From DASXRU01 sp039933315 (GTDB lineage: Bacteria > Acidobacteriota > Blastocatellia > Pyrinomonadales > Pyrinomonadaceae): a stretch of 5,971 bases of DNA. The notes under the pieces are model-generated. The model did no database searches, was not told where the DNA came from, and worked only from the letters and a program-made list of their open reading frames with translations. Positions 1 through 4,998 of the stretch are shown one piece after another. The number at the start of each line of letters is the position of its first letter. Positions within the stretch are counted from its first letter, which is position 1. Position numbers and translations under genes: made by a program. The stretch covers positions 1-5,971 of the forward strand of contig JBDTOI010000233.1 of NCBI GenBank assembly GCA_039933315.1, written 5' to 3'.

Positions 1-1
1 T

Positions 2-874
2 TTGAGTGATCAAAAGGGCCAGGCGGCTCCAGGTCAGGCGGGTCCGGGGCCGGTTGCTCCCGCGCCTGCCACCTCGACGCCAGCTGCTCCATCAGCGACT
101 TCATCACCGGCTACCGCAGCCGCTGGCGCGCAAAAGCCAGCTAACGGCGCCGGCAACACTAATGGCGCTGCCCCTGCGACGGGCGGACATTTCAAACCGC
201 AACCGGGCGCGAATCGAAATGGCGTGCGGCCATACCTGCAAGCCCGCATGCCAACGTTCAATTTCTCGCCCAATGAATTGCAAACATTGGTGCGGTTCTT
301 CATGGCGGTGTCATCCCAGCAACAACCATACATTCCGGAAGAACTGGAACCGCTCTCTGAACAGGAGCGCCAGATCGCGCGGCAGATGTTTACTTCGGGA
401 ACGCCTTGTTTGAAGTGTCACATCACCGGCGACCCTGCACATGACAAGACCGCCATCGCCCCCAACTTCCTTTTGTCCGGCGAGCGCCTGAAGCCCGACT
501 GGACATTTCGCTGGCTGCTGGACCCGGCCCAGATTAGTCCGGGGACGGCAATGCCCAGCTCGCTATTCAGGAAGGAGGGCGACCGCTGGATAGTGAATCT
601 GCCGAATCCGCCTGCCGCGATCAACGACTACCACAAAGATCACGCGCGGCTGCTGGTGCGTTACATGTTAATGCTGACACCGGATGAGCAAAGGCGCTTG
701 CTTTCAACCTCGCCCGCGCCGGTAGCCGGGGCGCCGGCGAAAACAGAATCAGGTGAGCAAAAAGTCGGCCGTAACAGCAATGGCTCGAACGGTCGCCGCG
801 TGCTGGCTTGGGATGTCCGACCGAGGGCGTACACGCTGGCTTCATCTCACGGCCAGGACTATATTAGGCCGTAG
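2..874 (+). CDS. c-type cytochrome, multi-domain, 5'-truncated by window edge
   Basis: This is the C-terminal part of an exported electron-transfer cytochrome c, numbered here from the first codon in the window. A covalent heme site CLKCH lies at residues 136-140. It is followed by RLKPDWTFRWLLDP (162-175) and GTAMPSSLF (181-189), where Met184 is the likely sixth heme ligand, as in class I cytochrome c domains. Before it, RPYLQARMPTFNF (76-88) and the helix after it look like the Met-ligand end of a preceding cytochrome c domain, whose CxxCH would lie upstream. The protein is therefore probably at least diheme. Residues 7-62 are an Ala/Pro/Ser/Thr/Gly-rich stretch. The last ~55 residues are also low in complexity and show no family signal. 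A TTG codon opens the frame, but no signal peptide or ribosome site is visible, so I treat it as partial. It lies 45 bp upstream of a cupredoxin-like gene and is a likely electron donor or relay to the oxidase. The exact family (for example a partner of an alternative complex III or b-type complex) cannot be decided. Confidence 0.85.
   Translation: MSDQKGQAAPGQAGPGPVAPAPATSTPAAPSATSSPATAAAGAQKPANGAGNTNGAAPATGGHFKPQPGANRNGVRPYLQARMPTFNFSPNELQTLVRFFMAVSSQQQPYIPEELEPLSEQERQIARQMFTSGTPCLKCHITGDPAHDKTAIAPNFLLSGERLKPDWTFRWLLDPAQISPGTAMPSSLFRKEGDRWIVNLPNPPAAINDYHKDHARLLVRYMLMLTPDEQRRLLSTSPAPVAGAPAKTESGEQKVGRNSNGSNGRRVLAWDVRPRAYTLASSHGQDYIRP
20..187 (+). other. Ala/Pro/Ser/Thr-rich low-complexity segment inside the cytochrome c gene
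   Basis: Residues 7-62 of the truncated cytochrome consist almost entirely of Ala, Pro, Gly, Ser, Thr, Asn and Gln. The segment sits just before the RPYLQARMPTF motif, which I read as the Met-ligand part of the first cytochrome domain. It therefore appears to be a disordered insert or linker within or before that half-domain. The alternatives are an ordinary inter-domain linker or an N-terminal tether, depending on what lies upstream. Confidence 0.6.
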
Positions 875-907
875 AAAATTACACTGAATCGAATTCATTT
901 TAGTTAC

Positions 908-912
908 GGAGG
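908..912 (+). promoter_or_regulatory. Shine-Dalgarno site of the cupredoxin-like lipoprotein gene
   Basis: GGAGG with seven bases to the ATG at 920. It fixes the start of the downstream gene at the Met that begins a basic, then hydrophobic, signal peptide. Confidence 0.8.
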
Positions 913-919
913 ACTACCC

Positions 920-1810
920 ATGTTGAAGAAACGCGCAAGCTTCTGGCTTGCAATGTCTGTGGCGGCGGCTTTGCTGTCGTTAATGTTTGCCTGCGGCGGC
1001 GCCAAGGATGAGACCACGGCCGGCGGTACGCCTGCGGGTGGCGGTACGGAATATAAATCGAAAGGTGATGAGGGCTCGATTACGGGAAAGATTGCCTTCA
1101 ATGGCACGGCGCCCGAGCCCAAGAAGGTTGACACCTCGGCTGATCCGGCCTGTGCCAAGGCCAACCCCAACCTGACCACCGAAGACACGGTGGTAGCCGA
1201 TGGCAAGCTGGCCAACGTTTTTGTGTATATCAAGGATGGGACTACCGCTGATGGAAAGAAGATCGCGGATTTCACATTTGCGGTGCCGAGTACTGCAGCC
1301 GTTCTTGACCAGCATGGCTGTCACTACAGGCCGCACGTGCTCGGCGTGATGGCCAACCAGAAGATCAGCATCACGAACAGCGATCCGACGACGCACAATA
1401 TCCACCCGCAACCTAAGATCAACAAGGAGTGGAACCAGTCGCAGGCCGCCAATGCCGCTCCGATCGAACAGACCTTCAACCGGGCCGAGGTCGTGGTGCC
1501 GGTGAAATGCAATCAGCATCCCTGGATGAAGTCGTACGTGGGCGTGCTGAAACACCCATTCTTCGCAGTTAGCGGCACCGATGGTTCGTTTACGATTAAG
1601 GGCGTGCCGCCAGGCAAGTACACCGTCGCGGCATGGCAGGAAAAACCAACCCCGAACGGGACTGAGCACAAGATGGAGGTGACCGTCGCCGCGAACGGAG
1701 CTGTAACGGCCGATTTCACTTTTGACGCCGGTCCGACGGCAAGCAATTCTCAACCCGGCGCCATCAAGGTCATGCCGGCAGTTGAGTTTCCGATGCTGGG
1801 GCGGCACTAA
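920..1810 (+). CDS. Amicyanin-like cupredoxin lipoprotein with carboxypeptidase-regulatory-like domain
   Basis: A predicted exported copper protein of 296 residues, probably an electron carrier near the oxidase. The N-terminus is a lipoprotein-type signal peptide: basic MLKKR, a hydrophobic core at 8-23, and Cys25 in LMFAC. The lipobox is weak, with Met and Phe before Ala-Cys. A Gly/Thr-rich linker follows. A beta domain (about 52-215) contains SDPTTHNIH (154-162), giving His159 as first copper ligand, and VKCNQHPWM (195-203), giving Cys197, His200 and Met203. The spacing C-x2-H-x2-M is the short ligand loop known from amicyanin. A conserved-looking QHGCHYRPHV (131-140) precedes it, and Cys78 and Cys134 could pair. 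The C-terminal part, DGSFTIKGVPPGKYTVAAWQE (221-241), matches the carboxypeptidase-regulatory-like (CarboxypepD_reg) fold. Such two-part proteins are often annotated as methylamine-utilisation-like or carboxypeptidase-regulatory-like proteins. No methylamine dehydrogenase genes are in the window, so a role in passing electrons to the oxidase, or in copper handling, is inference. Confidence 0.85.
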   Translation: MLKKRASFWLAMSVAAALLSLMFACGGAKDETTAGGTPAGGGTEYKSKGDEGSITGKIAFNGTAPEPKKVDTSADPACAKANPNLTTEDTVVADGKLANVFVYIKDGTTADGKKIADFTFAVPSTAAVLDQHGCHYRPHVLGVMANQKISITNSDPTTHNIHPQPKINKEWNQSQAANAAPIEQTFNRAEVVVPVKCNQHPWMKSYVGVLKHPFFAVSGTDGSFTIKGVPPGKYTVAAWQEKPTPNGTEHKMEVTVAANGAVTADFTFDAGPTASNSQPGAIKVMPAVEFPMLGRH

Positions 1811-1815
1811 AAAGC

Positions 1816-1928
1816 ATTGCCGATTGCCAATTTGTTTTCGATGCTGCGGCATTGCTTGGCGCGAGGCGGCTCTTCGGTGATGCTCGTTTAGTACTTTCTA
1901 AGCATCGACCAAATCGGCAATCGGCAAT
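1816..1928. repeat. Long imperfect inverted repeat in the spacer before ctaA
   Basis: Bases 1816-1833 are the reverse complement of 1911-1928 with one mismatch in 18 (A1829 against C1915). Inside it, 1838-1845 (TCGATGCT) is perfectly complementary to 1901-1908 (AGCATCGA). The two stems nest in order, so the RNA could fold into one hairpin about 113 bases long with a 55-base terminal loop. It starts five bases after the stop codon of the lipoprotein gene. There is no T-run after the stem, so it is not a typical intrinsic terminator. It resembles a small non-coding palindromic repeat element. Confidence 0.75.
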
Positions 1929-1939
1929 CGGCAATCGGA
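1912..1939. repeat. 7-bp tandem repeat, four units, abutting the ctaA start codon
   Basis: AATCGGC occurs three times in a row (1912-1932), followed by a fourth unit with one change (AATCGGA, 1933-1939). One base later the ctaA ATG begins. Two further units, in opposite orientation and one of them degenerate, form the left arm at 1819-1832. Because the units are identical, the left arm can pair with units 1-2, 2-3 or 3-4, so the hairpin can slide toward the start codon. Confidence 0.9.
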
Positions 1940-1940
1940 A

Positions 1941-2873
1941 ATGTCAAAGGGTCTTCACCGCTTTACCTTGCTAGTGACGGGCGCGACCTTCGTCTTGATC
2001 GTCGCCGGCGCGCTCGTCACCAGCCATGATGCGGGCTTGGCGGCTCCCGATTGGCCTTTGTCCTTCGGCCAGGTGTTTCCCCGGATGGTGGGGAATCTTT
2101 TCTGGGAACATGGCCATCGTTTGATTGCCACCAGTGTTGGCGCGCTGACGATTGCGCTAAATTTCTATTTGTATAAAAGCGAGCCCAGGCGTTGGGTGCG
2201 GTGGCTGGGGTTCGTGGCGTTCGTCCTGGTAGTTGCACAGGGACTGCTGGGCGGACTGACAGTAAAGCTTTTGTTGCCGCTCTGGGTTTCGAGCGCGCAT
2301 GCCACGCTTGCGCAGATCTTTTTTTGCACCATGGTGAGCCTGAGCGTGTTCACGTCTCCTGGTTGGGGCACGCCGCGGACGCGAGTGGAGGAAACCGGAA
2401 GGTTTTCGCTGCGCCACCTCTGTACGACTGCAGGCGTCATGATTCTGGGGCAGTTGGTGCTGGGAGCTACGCTGCGTCACTCGGCCACCTGGGACCAGCA
2501 TCTGCCGACGTCCCTGGTGTTGGCCCATGTGACGGGCGCGGTGTTGGTGACTGCGATCTTAGTCAGCGTCTTCCTGGTTCTTTCACGCCGGCACGCGGAT
2601 CTGACTTATCTCAGGCGGCCGGCAAACGTGGCGATGCTGCTGCTTGGCTTGCAGCTATTGCTGGGAGTGGCCGCCTATATCACGCGCGAATGGTCACCCA
2701 ACGATCCCCAGCCGTTGAATCCTATGGTGGCGATCACCGTGGCCCATGTCGCCTGTGGCGCGCTGGTCTTCGCTTCGACAATCGTATTAACGCTACGATC
2801 TTTTCAGGTGTTGCGGGCGCCGGATTCGGCCTCTGAGTTTGCCAAGCCCTTCCGGCGCGTAGCGTCGGCATGA
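1941..2873 (+). CDS. ctaA: Heme A synthase (COX15/CtaA family)
   Basis: Membrane enzyme that oxidises the C8 methyl of heme O to a formyl group, giving heme A for the oxidase. It has 310 residues and about eight membrane helices (roughly 8-28, 61-79, 87-110, 115-138, 160-176, 190-215, 227-246, 262-287), the usual COX15/CtaA architecture of two four-helix halves. The expected residues are present: Glu56 and His59 in WEHGHR, His120 in SSAHATLAQ, His196 in LAHVTGA, and His269 in VAHVACGAL. They align with the heme-ligand and catalytic positions known for Bacillus subtilis CtaA. The first outer loop has GLAAPDWPLSFGQ but lacks the Cys pair that Bacillus CtaA has there. The ATG at 1941 is chosen because the N-terminus KGLHRFTLL is typical and an in-frame stop lies at 1899-1901 with no other start codon in between. 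No Shine-Dalgarno sequence is visible, because a 7-bp tandem repeat occupies that position. The last six residues (RRVASA) and the stop codon lie inside a dispersed repeat. Confidence 0.95.
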   Translation: MSKGLHRFTLLVTGATFVLIVAGALVTSHDAGLAAPDWPLSFGQVFPRMVGNLFWEHGHRLIATSVGALTIALNFYLYKSEPRRWVRWLGFVAFVLVVAQGLLGGLTVKLLLPLWVSSAHATLAQIFFCTMVSLSVFTSPGWGTPRTRVEETGRFSLRHLCTTAGVMILGQLVLGATLRHSATWDQHLPTSLVLAHVTGAVLVTAILVSVFLVLSRRHADLTYLRRPANVAMLLLGLQLLLGVAAYITREWSPNDPQPLNPMVAITVAHVACGALVFASTIVLTLRSFQVLRAPDSASEFAKPFRRVASA

Positions 2874-2899
2874 ATTTAGCCCGGCCTTTCAAGGCCGGG
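2853..2899 (-). repeat. 47-bp two-hairpin repeat unit, left copy, overlapping the ctaA 3' end
   Basis: This unit is the reverse complement of 3004-3050 at 42 of 47 positions without gaps. It has a small hairpin (2853-2867, six-base stem around GTA, one G-U pair), a 12-base linker with the ctaA stop codon, and a second hairpin (2880-2899) with a perfect nine-base stem CCCGGCCTT/AAGGCCGGG around TC. The changes in the second hairpin relative to the other copy are compensatory (C-G in place of G-C). No T-run follows, so an intrinsic terminator is unlikely. Confidence 0.85.
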
Positions 2900-2921
2900 A
2901 AAGAATTAGGTTTGGTGTCCC

Positions 2922-2936
2922 CGTCGCGTAGCGACG
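2922..2936 (-). repeat. 15-bp hairpin repeat, inverted copy of 2968-2982
   Basis: CGTCGC-GTA-GCGACG, a perfect six-base stem with a three-base loop. It is the exact reverse complement of 2968-2982 and related to the small hairpins at 2853-2867 and 3036-3050. Confidence 0.85.
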
Positions 2937-2967
2937 CGTGAAACAAAACACTTTGAGGAGATTCAAT

Positions 2968-2982
2968 CGTCGCTACGCGACG
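2968..2982 (+). repeat. 15-bp hairpin repeat, opposite orientation to 2922-2936
   Basis: CGTCGC-TAC-GCGACG; one further flanking base pair (T2967-A2983) extends the stem to seven. Compared with the hairpin at 3036-3050 (CGACGC-TAC-GCGTCG) it differs by one compensatory base-pair swap, so the fold is kept while the sequence changes. Confidence 0.85.
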
Positions 2983-3003
2983 AGTACAGACATCACGCTG
3001 ATC

Positions 3004-3050
3004 CCCGGCGTTGAAACGCCGGGCTAAAATCATTCCGACGCTACGCGTCG
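3004..3050 (+). repeat. 47-bp two-hairpin repeat unit, right copy
   Basis: A perfect nine-base stem CCCGGCGTT/AACGCCGGG around GA (3004-3023), the linker CTAAAATCATTC, then the hairpin CGACGC-TAC-GCGTCG (3036-3050). It is the inverted partner of 2853-2899. Together with 2922-2936 and 2968-2982 it makes a mirror-image array of about 198 bp that looks like a REP/BIME-type mosaic element. Confidence 0.85.
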
Positions 3051-3113
3051 AACGGCAAATATCGAAAGTCCTTTGCTCCATCAGGTAAGTTTGCATCATT
3101 TTGGTTTGTATTC
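3051..3113 (+). other. ctaB leader without a recognisable ribosome site
   Basis: The 63 bases between the repeat array and the ctaB ATG are AT-richer than the genes. The only purine-rich Shine-Dalgarno-like string, AGGTAAG, starts at 3083 and is too far from the ATG at 3114 to act in the usual way. I see no convincing -35/-10 pair at a usable distance. Confidence 0.5.
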
Positions 3114-4034
3114 ATGAAAACTGTAGCCATAGAACTTGATTCGAGCACCATCGGCGAAGTGCGGGCCCAGCCTTTGACGTCCGGCCGGCGTTTCTCCGCC
3201 TACCTCGAGCTCACCAAACCACGGATAACCTTCTTAATTGTTCTTACTGCGGCGGCGGGCTTTTGCCTCGGCTCGCCGGGCGGCGTCAACTATCGTTTGC
3301 TCTGGGTTTCCATGCTGGGAATTGCGCTGCTGGCCTCTGGTGTTTCCACCTTGAACCAGTACATGGAACGCGATCTCGATGCGCTCATGCGGCGCACCGC
3401 GATGCGACCGTTGCCGACGGGAAAACTCGCTCCTTATGAAGCGCTCCTTTTCGGCGGTGCACTGGTAGTTCTGGCTGAAATTTATCTCGCGGTGTTGGTT
3501 AATCCTCTGACAGCGTTGCTGGGGCTTTCCGTTATTGCCGGCTATCTGTTCGTTTACACGCCGCTGAAAACCAGAACGTCTCTATCCACCGTGGCCGGTG
3601 CTTTCCCGGGCGCGGTGCCGCCTTTGATCGGGTGGGCGGCAGCTCGAGGGGAATTGGATGTCTCAGCCTGGGTGCTGTTCGCCATACTGTTTCTCTGGCA
3701 GTTCCCGCATTTTCTCGCCATCGCCTGGATGTATCGCGAAGATTACGGCCGGGCGGGAATACTTATGTTGCCGGTGGTCGAGCCGGACGGCCGCGTCACC
3801 GGACAGCAGATAGTTTTGTACACGATTATGCTCTTGCCCGTGAGCTTGTTGCCTACCATGTTGGGCTTATCCGGCCGGGCTTACTTTTACGGAGCGCTGG
3901 TGTTGGGGATTCTGTTTCTTGCGAGCAGCGTGCGCGCAGCGCTTTCAAAATCCAACCAGCACGCGCGCCAGCTTTTATTGGCTTCGGTGATTTATCTTCC
4001 ACTTTTGTTTGGACTCATGGTCCTGGATAGATAA
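3114..4034 (+). CDS. ctaB: Protoheme IX farnesyltransferase (heme O synthase)
   Basis: UbiA-family membrane prenyltransferase that transfers farnesyl from farnesyl diphosphate to the vinyl group of protoheme, making heme O, the substrate of CtaA. It has 306 residues, close to the family norm. The first Asp-rich motif is NQYMERDLDALMRRT (81-95) followed by RPLPTGKL (98-105). The second conserved region is WQFPHFLAIAWMYREDY (195-211) and RAGILMLPVVEPDGR (213-227). Both are diagnostic for the CtaB/CyoE branch of the family. About nine hydrophobic helices fill the rest, starting with YLELTKPRITFLIVLT (30-45). The ATG at 3114 gives a 29-residue hydrophilic N-terminus before helix 1. No Shine-Dalgarno sequence supports it, and an in-frame GTG at codon 16 has no better one, so the start is less certain than the gene. 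It lies between ctaA and coxB, separated from each by repeat-filled spacers. Confidence 0.96.
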   Translation: MKTVAIELDSSTIGEVRAQPLTSGRRFSAYLELTKPRITFLIVLTAAAGFCLGSPGGVNYRLLWVSMLGIALLASGVSTLNQYMERDLDALMRRTAMRPLPTGKLAPYEALLFGGALVVLAEIYLAVLVNPLTALLGLSVIAGYLFVYTPLKTRTSLSTVAGAFPGAVPPLIGWAAARGELDVSAWVLFAILFLWQFPHFLAIAWMYREDYGRAGILMLPVVEPDGRVTGQQIVLYTIMLLPVSLLPTMLGLSGRAYFYGALVLGILFLASSVRAALSKSNQHARQLLLASVIYLPLLFGLMVLDR

Positions 4035-4037
4035 CTG

Positions 4038-4101
4038 GTGGCACAGACTTCAGTCTGTGATGGTTCCTTTGCAGACGGCCACAGACTGAAGTCTGTGCCA
4101 C
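4038..4101. repeat. Perfect 22-bp inverted repeat with self-complementary arms, before coxB
   Basis: 4038-4059 and 4080-4101 are exact reverse complements of each other, separated by 20 bases. Each arm itself folds: CACAGACT and AGTCTGTG pair around a two-base TC or GA loop. The outer foot of each arm reads GTGG. This head-to-head pair of small hairpins is typical of REP pairs (BIMEs). The pair starts three bases after the ctaB stop and ends just before the coxB ribosome site. There is no T-run, so a terminator role is unlikely; it may act in mRNA stability or be a mobile non-autonomous repeat. Confidence 0.9.
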
Positions 4102-4105
4102 TAAA

Positions 4106-4110
4106 AGGAG
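4106..4110 (+). promoter_or_regulatory. Shine-Dalgarno site of coxB
   Basis: AGGAG with seven bases to the ATG at 4118. It starts only five bases after the inverted repeat ends, so the repeat has not destroyed it. Confidence 0.8.
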
Positions 4111-4117
4111 ACACTCG

Positions 4118-4963
4118 ATGGGACGTGCTCTAGGCGTAGTTATTTGGCTCCTGGCTCTGGCTTCGGTGTATCTGTTCGTCGGCGGCCACTGGTGGTTTCC
4201 CAAGGGTATTACCGAACACGCACCGGCCGTCGATCGGCAGTTCTTGATCACTATCATCGTGGTCGGCGTGGCCTTTACCGCCGCGCAGGTCGGCCTCGGC
4301 TGGATGGTTTGGAAGTATCGCGAAACAGCTACCGCCGACCGGGCCCTCTACACGCACGGCAACAACCGCCTGGAGGTGGTGTGGACGGTGGTGACCGCGG
4401 TCATCTTCATCGGACTCGCCGTGATGGGCCAGCAGGTGTGGGCTTCGCTTCATCTGAACCAGGCACCGGCCGGGTCATTTCAAGTCCGCGTCGTTGCGCA
4501 ACAGTTTGCCTGGACCTTTCATTACGCCGGCAACGACGGCAAGTTTGGCCGCACCGACTCGTCACTCATCAACGACGACGATCAAAACTTCGTAGGGCTC
4601 GATCGGGCCGATGCGGACGCGAAAGATGATTCCCAGATCGCGACCCTGGTCGTACCCGTGGGCCGTCCGGTGGAGTTGCTCCTGCGCTCCAAAGATGTGA
4701 CCCATAACATCTGGGTGCCGCAACTGCGCTTTAAGCAGGACCTGGTTCCGGGTATGACGATCCCTGTTCACTTCACGGTTACTACGGCAGGGAAATATGA
4801 ACTGGCGTGCGCCGAGCTTTGTGGCATGAATCACTACAAGATGAAATCCTACATGCTGGCGCTTCCTGACGATGAATTTCGTGCCCTGGTGGCCTTGCCG
4901 CAGGACGCGTTTCAGGCCAGGAAAGAGGAGTTGCTCAACAAGTATCAGCTTCCCAAATACTGA
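4118..4963 (+). CDS. coxB: Cytochrome c oxidase subunit II (CuA subunit)
   Basis: Takes electrons from cytochrome c at its binuclear CuA centre and passes them to heme a of subunit I. It has 281 residues. The CuA site is complete: His196 in VTHNIWVP, then CAELCGMNHYKM (231-242) with Cys231, Glu233, Cys235, His239 and Met242. The aromatic patch QFAWTFHY (129-136) near the electron entry site is also present. The C-terminal CuA cupredoxin domain covers about 121-260. Hydrophobic helices lie at about 41-64 and 86-108, the two usual subunit II anchors. An additional hydrophobic stretch at 5-22 may be a signal peptide or a third helix. Residues 138-172 form an Asp-rich insert between beta strands (DDDQNF and DRADADAKDD). 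No fused cytochrome c domain follows the CuA domain, unlike caa3-type subunits, which fits a separate cytochrome donor. coxA follows after 35 bases. Confidence 0.97.
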   Translation: MGRALGVVIWLLALASVYLFVGGHWWFPKGITEHAPAVDRQFLITIIVVGVAFTAAQVGLGWMVWKYRETATADRALYTHGNNRLEVVWTVVTAVIFIGLAVMGQQVWASLHLNQAPAGSFQVRVVAQQFAWTFHYAGNDGKFGRTDSSLINDDDQNFVGLDRADADAKDDSQIATLVVPVGRPVELLLRSKDVTHNIWVPQLRFKQDLVPGMTIPVHFTVTTAGKYELACAELCGMNHYKMKSYMLALPDDEFRALVALPQDAFQARKEELLNKYQLPKY

Positions 4964-4986
4964 GTCTCGCTCACCGGAGCTAAGTC

Positions 4987-4992
4987 GAGGAG
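4987..4992 (+). promoter_or_regulatory. Shine-Dalgarno site of coxA
   Basis: GAGGAG with six bases to the ATG at 4999. It fixes the coxA start and shows that coxA is translated from its own site 35 bases after the coxB stop. Confidence 0.85.
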
Positions 4993-4998
4993 AACGCG

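Noticed and set aside
2..4. TTG as the true start of the cytochrome c gene
   Set aside because: There is no ribosome site visible, no signal peptide after it, and the protein begins in the middle of a low-complexity stretch. A gene entering from upstream is far more likely.
980..1852. Long open frame of 290 codons on the minus strand, opposite the cupredoxin-like gene
   Set aside because: It lies opposite a gene with a clear signal peptide, ribosome site and copper motif. Its translation is Arg/His-rich without a recognisable domain, as expected for a shadow of GC-rich coding DNA.
2192..2836. Open frame of 214 codons on the plus strand inside ctaA
   Set aside because: It overlaps ctaA in another frame, its product is low in hydrophobic structure and matches nothing I recognise, while the ctaA frame has all conserved residues.
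2880..2899. Strong hairpin seven bases after the ctaA stop as an intrinsic terminator
   Set aside because: The stem is followed by AAAGAATTAGG, not a T-run, and the same hairpin recurs nearby in the opposite orientation, so it is better explained as a repeat.
2853..3050. CRISPR array
   Set aside because: The repeats are short, alternate between two types, and change orientation. Spacers are irregular, and no cas genes are present.
3083..3112. Promoter or ribosome site in the ctaB leader (AGGTAAG and TGTATT)
   Set aside because: AGGTAAG is more than 20 bases from the ATG, and the -10-like TGTATT almost touches the start codon with no -35 match at proper spacing.
4038..4101. Inverted repeat before coxB as a rho-independent terminator or operator
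   Set aside because: There is no T-run on either side and coxB must be expressed together with its neighbours. The self-complementary arms fit a REP pair better; regulator binding cannot be judged from sequence alone.
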